From positions 1 to 10,237 of the forward strand of contig JACRON010000052.1 in assembly GCA_016214425.1 (NCBI GenBank): a DNA stretch of 10,237 bases, read 5' to 3'. The notes beneath the pieces are model-generated. The model was not told the origin of the DNA. It did not search any database and was given only the letters and a program-made list of their open reading frames with translations. A program made the position numbers and the translations under genes. Each line of letters starts with the position of its first letter. Positions within the stretch are counted from its first letter, which is position 1. Positions 5,537 through 10,237 of the stretch are shown here, piece after piece. This DNA is from Nitrospirota bacterium (GTDB lineage Bacteria; Nitrospirota; CAKKRA01; 9FT-COMBO-42-15).

Positions 5537-6724
5537 TTTTTAAAAGAACTGAGTCTCAGGAACTTTAGAAACTATACTGACCTTTCCATCCAGTTTAACA
5601 AAGGGCTTAATATCTTTATCGGCGAGAATGCACAGGGCAAGACCAGTCTTTTAGAGGCTGCCCACTTTATACATTCCTTGCAGTCCTTCAGGACACAGGA
5701 TGAGAAGAGCCTGATAAATATATCATCTAATGATGCCCTTTTATCAGCAGAGGTTGAAAGAGAGGGCAATGTTATAAATCTGTCCGTCCTTCTTGATGAT
5801 AAGGGCAAGAGGGTTAAATTAAACGGGAAAAAGGTTGCCAAGGCAAGCGAGCTCCTTAGCAGACTTGCTGTTATAACCTTTTCGCCTGACGACCTTTTTT
5901 TAATAAAAGACCTGCCTTCAGAGCGGCGCAGATACTTTGATAAGGCAATCCTTCCACACTCGCCAAGCTACTTGAAAACATGCATCAGATATGATAATAT
6001 ATTGGAGCAAAGAAACAGGCTTTTAAAGGGTATAAGGGATAAAAAAAGGGATGAAGAAAAGGGTCTGCTAAGGCCGTGGGATGAGCAGCTTGTTGAGGAA
6101 GGAACAAGGATTTTATTTAAGAGGCGCAGCCTTGTTGAGCAGATAAGACCCTTTTTAGAAAAGATATTCCAGGCCATAAGCAGGGACAATAAAAGGCCGA
6201 TACTTATATACGAAACACAGCTTCTGCCTGCAGAGGCGCTTTCAGAAGGCAACGTTGTCCTGCGCTGTTCTGAAGCTGCGGAGCAGCGAAAGACAGAGGC
6301 TGATATTGCGGATAAGGTCAAAGGCCTTTTCTATCAACTCCTTGAGGAAAAGAGAAAAGAGGAGTTCAGATACGGTTACACGCTTGTTGGCCCCCACAGG
6401 GATGATTTTCAATTTTCAATTGATGACCAGAGGGCAAAGACAACGGCCTCGCAGGGCCAGCACAGGATGATTATACTGGCGCTGAAGCTGTCAGAAGCAG
6501 TCCTTTATAAAGAGGCATTCGGCGAATATCCTGTTCTGCTTTTGGATGATGTGTTTTCAGAGCTTGATGAAATCAGGGCAGAGGCGTTAATAGAGCAGAT
6601 TCATGATATGAATATAGAGCAGGTCTTTATCACTGCTGCAAAAAAGGAGAGCATCCCTTTTAGCAACAAGGGGTGTTCTTTTTATTTGATAAAAGAGGGA
6701 ACGGTTAAGCCGTATAATAGTTGA
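5534..6724 (+). CDS. recF: DNA gap repair and recombination protein RecF
   Basis: This 396-residue SMC/ABC-type ATPase works with RecO and RecR to load RecA at single-strand gaps and stalled forks. It opens with MFLKELSLRNFRNY, the usual RecF start, and has Walker A GENAQGKT (30-37). The middle, about 150-280, is a helical arm. GPHRDDF (287-293), the ABC signature TTASQGQHR (303-311) and Walker B with D-loop VLLLDDVFSELD (334-345) follow. It is slightly longer than many RecF proteins (about 360-375), the excess lying in the arm. The ATG at 5534 lacks a clear Shine–Dalgarno, so translation may be weak. It lies 74 bases after dnaN, separated by a palindrome and homopolymer tracts. Its stop lies within the first unit of the GTTGAT repeat region. 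Confidence 0.97.
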   Translation: MFLKELSLRNFRNYTDLSIQFNKGLNIFIGENAQGKTSLLEAAHFIHSLQSFRTQDEKSLINISSNDALLSAEVEREGNVINLSVLLDDKGKRVKLNGKKVAKASELLSRLAVITFSPDDLFLIKDLPSERRRYFDKAILPHSPSYLKTCIRYDNILEQRNRLLKGIRDKKRDEEKGLLRPWDEQLVEEGTRILFKRRSLVEQIRPFLEKIFQAISRDNKRPILIYETQLLPAEALSEGNVVLRCSEAAEQRKTEADIADKVKGLFYQLLEEKRKEEFRYGYTLVGPHRDDFQFSIDDQRAKTTASQGQHRMIILALKLSEAVLYKEAFGEYPVLLLDDVFSELDEIRAEALIEQIHDMNIEQVFITAAKKESIPFSNKGCSFYLIKEGTVKPYNS

Positions 6725-6790
6725 TTGGTTGATTAGGTTGAATAGTTGATAAGCGGTTTATCAACCAAATAAACCTATTCAACATATCAA
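6720..6790. repeat. GTTGAT-type repeat and nested inverted repeat between recF and gyrB
   Basis: Four variants of GTTGA(T/A)(T/A) run in tandem from 6720 to 6752. They are followed by complementary copies ending at 6765, 6783 and 6791. The inner hairpin GTTGATAA/TTATCAAC (6745-6752 with 6758-6765) has a 5-base loop. An outer pair GTTGAATAG/CTATTCAAC (6737-6745 with 6775-6783) can extend it around a bulge. It overlaps the last codons of recF and ends just before the gyrB ribosome-binding site. No T-tract follows. Confidence 0.7.
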
Positions 6791-6807
6791 CATCCTACAG
6801 GAGGGGC

Positions 6808-9288
6808 ATGAAAACAGGAGAGGCAACAATAGAGAGAAAGAAAAAGGAGAAAGAGGTTATCTCTGAAGAAAAACAGCAAAACAGCGATGCATACGGCGTT
6901 GAAGAGATAACCATATTAGAGGGCTTAGAGGCAGTGCGCAAAAGACCTGCAATGTATATTGGCAGCACAGGAGCAGGAGGGCTTCACCATCTTGTGTTTG
7001 AGGTTGTTGACAACAGCGTTGACGAGGCATTGGCAGGCTTTTGCACAAAGGTTGAGGTCATTATCCATGTTGACAACAGCGTTACTGTAATAGACAACGG
7101 CCGCGGCATACCAACAGAGATGCATCCAGAAAAGAAGATGTCAGCAGCAGAGGTGGTTATGACAATACTGCATGCAGGCGGAAAGTTCAATAATAAGGCA
7201 TACAAGGTCTCAGGCGGACTGCACGGCGTTGGTGTATCTGTTGTAAATGCCTTGTCTGAATGGCTTGAGCTTGAGATAAAGAGGAACGGCGGGGTCTACC
7301 AGCAGGAGTATAAAAGGGGAAAGCCGCTTGCTCCGCTTGAAGAGACAGGAAAGACAAAGAAGTGCGGAACAAAAATAACCTTTAAGCCAGATAAGGACAT
7401 TTTTGAGACAACAGAATACAGTTTTGATGTGCTGGCGCAGAGGCTAAGGGAGCTCGCATTTTTAAACAAGGGGCTTGAAATCACGCTTGAGGATGAGCGC
7501 ACAGAGAAGAAGCAGGAGTTCTGCTATAAGGGCGGCATTATTTCCTTTGTTGAGCATCTGAATAAGAATAAGGAGCCTATACACAAGCCTGTATCCATAT
7601 CTGATGAGAGAAAGGGGATAATGCTTGAGATAGCGCTTCAATACAATGAGAGCTATGCGGAAAACATATTCTCGTTTGCAAATAATATCAACACAGTTGA
7701 CGGCGGCACACACCTAAGCGGCTTTAAGACGGGCCTTACAAGGGTGGTAAATGGCTATGCTGTAAAGAACGGTTTTGTAAAGAGCGACAAGGAATCATTA
7801 GTCGGCGATGATGTAAGGGAGGGCCTGACTGCTGTTATAAGTATAAAGCTCCCGAACCCCCAGTTTGAAGGCCAGACAAAGGCAAAGCTCGGCAACAGCG
7901 AGGTCAAAGGCATTGTAGAGACAGCAGTAAATGAAAAACTCTCGGCATTTTTTGAAGAGCATCCGCCGATAGCGAGGAAGATAGCAGAAAAGGCGATAAC
8001 TGCTGCAAGGGCAAGGGAGGCAGCAAGAAAGGCCAAGGAGCTGACAAGAAGAAAGAACGCGCTTGATATAAGCGCTCTCCCGGGAAAACTTGCAGACTGT
8101 GCAGAAAAAGACCCTGCCCTTTCCGAGATATATATTGTAGAGGGCGATTCAGCAGGCGGCTCTGCAAAGCAGGGCAGGGACAGACACAATCAGGCAATCC
8201 TTCCATTAAAGGGAAAGATACTCAATGTTGAGAAGGCAAGGTTTGACAAGATGCTAAGCAGCGATGAGATTAAGACACTCATCACTGCGCTTGGCACAGG
8301 CATTGGCAAGGAGGACTTTGATGTTGCCAAGGCGCGCTATCACAAGATTATTATAATGACAGATGCTGATGTGGACGGAGCGCATATCAGAACCCTTCTC
8401 CTCACATTCTTTTACAGGCAGATGTCTGCCCTGATTGAAAAGGGATATGTATACATTGCCCAGCCGCCGCTATTTAAGGTCAAAAAGGGCAAGGCAGAAA
8501 GATATATAAAGGATGAAAAGGGGCTTCAGGAGCATCTGATAGACCTTACTGCAGACGGCATTGAGGCAAAGAGCAAAGATGCTAAAAACCATGTCTCAGG
8601 CGAGAAGCTGAATAATATTTTAAAGAGGCTCATCAGCTTTGAGCTTTTATTAACCCGCTTCAGCCACAGAAAAATTGACGCAGATATCATCCGCGCCTTT
8701 GCATTGGAAGAGGAGTTTGACAAGGCAATATTAAAGAACAAGTCAAAGCTCCAGAAGGCAGTAAATAGCGTAAAAAACCTCTTTGCAGAATTTTATCCTG
8801 ATATTTCGCTTAAAATAGACATAGAGGAGGACGAGGAGCACAAGGCATACAAGGCGGTCTGCGAGATAAAGAGGGACGGCGCCAAGACCGATGTTACAAT
8901 TGATGAGGAGTTAGTCTCCTCGCCGGAATTTAAAGAGGTAAGGAGCCAGTCGCCAACACTCACAGGACTTGGGATGCCTCCGTATAAAGTCAGAAAAAAG
9001 GACGGTTCAGAGAAGATTTTAAACACCACAACCGCGTTGATAGACTATATCCTTCAGGCTGCAAAAGAGGGTCTTTCAATCCAGAGATACAAAGGTCTTG
9101 GCGAGATGAACCCGAACCAGCTCTGGGAAACAACAATGGACCCTGAAAAGAGGAGCTTCCTGCAGGTCAAGATTGAAGATATGGTTGCTGCTGATGAGAT
9201 ATTTACTGTTCTGATGGGTGACCAGGTTGAGCCGAGAAGGGAATTTATACAGCAGCACGCGCTGGAGGTAACGAACTTAGACATTTAA
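6808..9288 (+). CDS. gyrB: DNA gyrase subunit B
   Basis: This 826-residue ATPase subunit of gyrase introduces negative supercoils with GyrA. The first 30 or so residues are a charged lysine/glutamate-rich extension before the usual ILEGLEAVRKRPAMYIG. The GHKL ATPase has E65 and N69 (FEVVDNS), DNGRGIP (96-102) and GGLHGVGVS (136-144). K358 lies in the QTK loop. The TOPRIM domain has EGDSAGG (445-451, E445) and DADVDG (519-524). RYKGLGEMNP (760-769) marks the C-terminal core. About 160 residues between roughly 575 and 735 form an insert, as in long Gram-negative GyrB; short forms are about 640 residues. The ATG at 6808 is preferred because no other in-frame start lies near, but AGGAGG (6799-6804) is only 3 bases away, unusually close. 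Catalytic residues are intact. Confidence 0.98.
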   Translation: MKTGEATIERKKKEKEVISEEKQQNSDAYGVEEITILEGLEAVRKRPAMYIGSTGAGGLHHLVFEVVDNSVDEALAGFCTKVEVIIHVDNSVTVIDNGRGIPTEMHPEKKMSAAEVVMTILHAGGKFNNKAYKVSGGLHGVGVSVVNALSEWLELEIKRNGGVYQQEYKRGKPLAPLEETGKTKKCGTKITFKPDKDIFETTEYSFDVLAQRLRELAFLNKGLEITLEDERTEKKQEFCYKGGIISFVEHLNKNKEPIHKPVSISDERKGIMLEIALQYNESYAENIFSFANNINTVDGGTHLSGFKTGLTRVVNGYAVKNGFVKSDKESLVGDDVREGLTAVISIKLPNPQFEGQTKAKLGNSEVKGIVETAVNEKLSAFFEEHPPIARKIAEKAITAARAREAARKAKELTRRKNALDISALPGKLADCAEKDPALSEIYIVEGDSAGGSAKQGRDRHNQAILPLKGKILNVEKARFDKMLSSDEIKTLITALGTGIGKEDFDVAKARYHKIIIMTDADVDGAHIRTLLLTFFYRQMSALIEKGYVYIAQPPLFKVKKGKAERYIKDEKGLQEHLIDLTADGIEAKSKDAKNHVSGEKLNNILKRLISFELLLTRFSHRKIDADIIRAFALEEEFDKAILKNKSKLQKAVNSVKNLFAEFYPDISLKIDIEEDEEHKAYKAVCEIKRDGAKTDVTIDEELVSSPEFKEVRSQSPTLTGLGMPPYKVRKKDGSEKILNTTTALIDYILQAAKEGLSIQRYKGLGEMNPNQLWETTMDPEKRSFLQVKIEDMVAADEIFTVLMGDQVEPRREFIQQHALEVTNLDI

Positions 9289-9314
9289 TCCAAACGTAAT
9301 ATTTTATGTTAAAT

Positions 9315-9421
9315 AAATCTCCCCTAACCCCTCTTTTCCAAAGAGGGGAACACACCCCTTTATCCCCTCTTAATAGAGGGGATAGTTTCCCCCTTTGAAA
9401 AAGGGGGATTAAGGGGGATTT
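9315..9421. repeat. Composite palindromic element (MITE/REP-like) between gyrB and gyrA
   Basis: This 107-base element is bounded by 13-base inverted ends (9315-9327 AAATCTCCCCTAA; 9409-9421 TTAAGGGGGATTT; 2 mismatches). It holds three perfect hairpins: 9328-9336/9340-9348 (9 bp), 9361-9370/9375-9384 (10 bp) and 9389-9396/9400-9407 (8 bp). C-rich arms are always 5' and G-rich arms 3'. It contains no coding sequence. The form is that of non-autonomous repeat elements seen many times per genome in some lineages. It ends about 16 bases before the gyrA ribosome-binding site and could affect gyrA expression. Confidence 0.8.
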
Positions 9422-9446
9422 TAGAATTATTAAAAAAGGAGAGCCT

Positions 9447-10237
9447 TTGATAACCGAAGAAAAAAATACCATAGTAAACATAGAAGATGAAATGAAGACC
9501 TCCTACATCAATTACGCGATGAGCGTAATTGTAGGACGTGCGCTTCCTGATATAAGGGACGGACTGAAGCCTGTTCACAGGCGAATCCTCTATGCCATGT
9601 TCAGCGAGGGTCTTCTCTCAAATAAAAAATATTCAAAATCAGCAGGCGTTGTCGGCGAGGTAATAAAAAAATATCACCCGCACGGCGATACAGCGATATA
9701 CGATGCCTTAGTCAGGATGGTGCAGGACTTTAATATGCGCTATCCATTGGTTGACGGTCAGGGAAACTTTGGCTCTATTGACGGCGATCCTCCTGCTGCA
9801 TACAGGTATACAGAGGCAAGGCTCACTAAGATTGCAGAGGAGATGCTTGCTGACATTGATAAAGAGACAGTAGACTTTGCGCCAAATTTTGATGAGACAA
9901 CAGAGGAGCCTCTTGTTCTTCCGTCAAAAACCCCGAATCTTTTAATCAATGGCTCATCTGGCATTGCAGTCGGCATGGCAACAAACATCCCGCCGCACAA
10001 TCTTTCAGAGATTATTGACGGCCTCATTATGCTTTTGGACAATCCAAAGGCAGCTATCTCAGACCTGATGAAGGTTGTAAAGGGCCCTGACTTTCCAACA
10101 GCAGGATTTATCCATGGCACAGGCGGAATCAAGGATGCCTTTAATACAGGCCGCGGCACAATCCAGATGCGCGCAAGGGCAATCATAGAAACAAATCCAA
10201 AAAATGACAAGGAGAGCATTATTGTAACAGAGCTTCC
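9447..10237 (+). CDS. gyrA: DNA gyrase subunit A, N-terminal part (runs off right edge)
   Basis: The first 263 codons of the gyrase breakage-reunion subunit are present. Translation begins at TTG 9447, chosen because AGGAG (9437-9441) lies 5 bases upstream and the protein then reads ITEEKNTIVNIEDEMKTSY, the normal GyrA start; the first in-frame ATG comes 15 codons later. The winged-helix core includes GRALPDIRDGLKPVHRRILY (30-49). The quinolone-resistance region carries HPHGDTAIYDALVRM, with Thr at the E. coli Ser83 position and Asp at Asp87, an ordinary sensitive-type pattern. The catalytic tyrosine is Y121 in AAYRYTEAR. NGSSGIAVGMATNIPPHNL follows near residues 170-190. The gene probably continues to about 800 or more residues. 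It is separated from gyrB by 158 bases containing the palindromic element. Confidence 0.97.
   Translation, partial: MITEEKNTIVNIEDEMKTSYINYAMSVIVGRALPDIRDGLKPVHRRILYAMFSEGLLSNKKYSKSAGVVGEVIKKYHPHGDTAIYDALVRMVQDFNMRYPLVDGQGNFGSIDGDPPAAYRYTEARLTKIAEEMLADIDKETVDFAPNFDETTEEPLVLPSKTPNLLINGSSGIAVGMATNIPPHNLSEIIDGLIMLLDNPKAAISDLMKVVKGPDFPTAGFIHGTGGIKDAFNTGRGTIQMRARAIIETNPKNDKESIIVTEL

Noticed and set aside
7755..8189. Long open frame antisense to gyrB
   Set aside because: It lies wholly inside a clearly real gyrB and shows low-complexity Ser/Phe/Leu composition expected of a shadow frame; no ribosome-binding site or family motif was seen.
9315..9421. CRISPR-like array
   Set aside because: The hairpins are unequal, lack regular unique spacers of constant length, and no cas gene is present.
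9245..9578. Minus-strand open frames over the gyrB–gyrA repeat
   Set aside because: The residues come from translated C/G palindromes and gyrA antisense, with no domain. The repeat itself is the better explanation.
10070..10130. Possible frameshift in gyrA near the right edge
   Set aside because: The reading frame from the TTG start stays open, with recognisable GyrA sequence through the end of the window.
9758..10219. 153-codon open frame antisense to gyrA
   Set aside because: It is opposite the conserved GyrA breakage-reunion core and has no recognisable domain; it is explained by codon usage of gyrA.

Overview
The window shows the replication-origin neighbourhood of a low-to-moderate-GC, probably Gram-negative bacterium. 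The core is dnaA, dnaN, recF, gyrB and gyrA (partial), all on the plus strand from about 2997 to the right edge. To their left, on the minus strand, are a PATAN–J-domain–TPR protein, a CspA-family cold-shock gene and the 5' part of a type II secretion gspC. A GspC, the long GyrB with the TOPRIM insert, and the C-rich/G-rich palindromic repeats together point to a diderm lineage such as Nitrospirota or Desulfobacterota relatives. That placement is an inference and is not proven by this stretch.

Layout. 1-561 (minus) is gspC, running off the left edge, with a candidate promoter at 593-621. 758-958 (minus) is csp, followed by a textbook terminator at 701-748 and preceded by a leader carrying a hairpin. 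1179-2663 (minus) is the three-module co-chaperone-like protein, closed by its own terminator at 1053-1087. 2664-2996 is an extremely AT-rich, gene-free region between this protein and dnaA. It holds two divergent promoters, one perfect DnaA box (2958-2966) with degenerate phased copies next to it, AT-rich direct repeats and a TAG-triplet run. It is the best oriC candidate. 2997-9288 holds dnaA, dnaN, recF and gyrB; gyrA begins at 9447 with a TTG start and runs off the right edge.

How the genes work together. DnaA opens the origin and DnaN clamps the polymerase. RecF loads recombinase at gaps, and GyrB and GyrA supply the negative supercoiling that initiation and fork movement need. The DnaA-box cluster covers the dnaA translation start region, so classical dnaA autoregulation is plausible.

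The genes themselves look intact and ordinary. The unusual material lies between them. Each of the three gaps dnaN/recF, recF/gyrB and gyrB/gyrA holds a different palindromic repeat. The gene divergent from dnaA has a perfect-hexamer sigma70-type promoter that overlaps its longest possible start, implying a nearly leaderless mRNA. No tRNA, rRNA, CRISPR, insertion sequence or transposase was found, and I see no convincing evidence of a wholly new multi-gene system.
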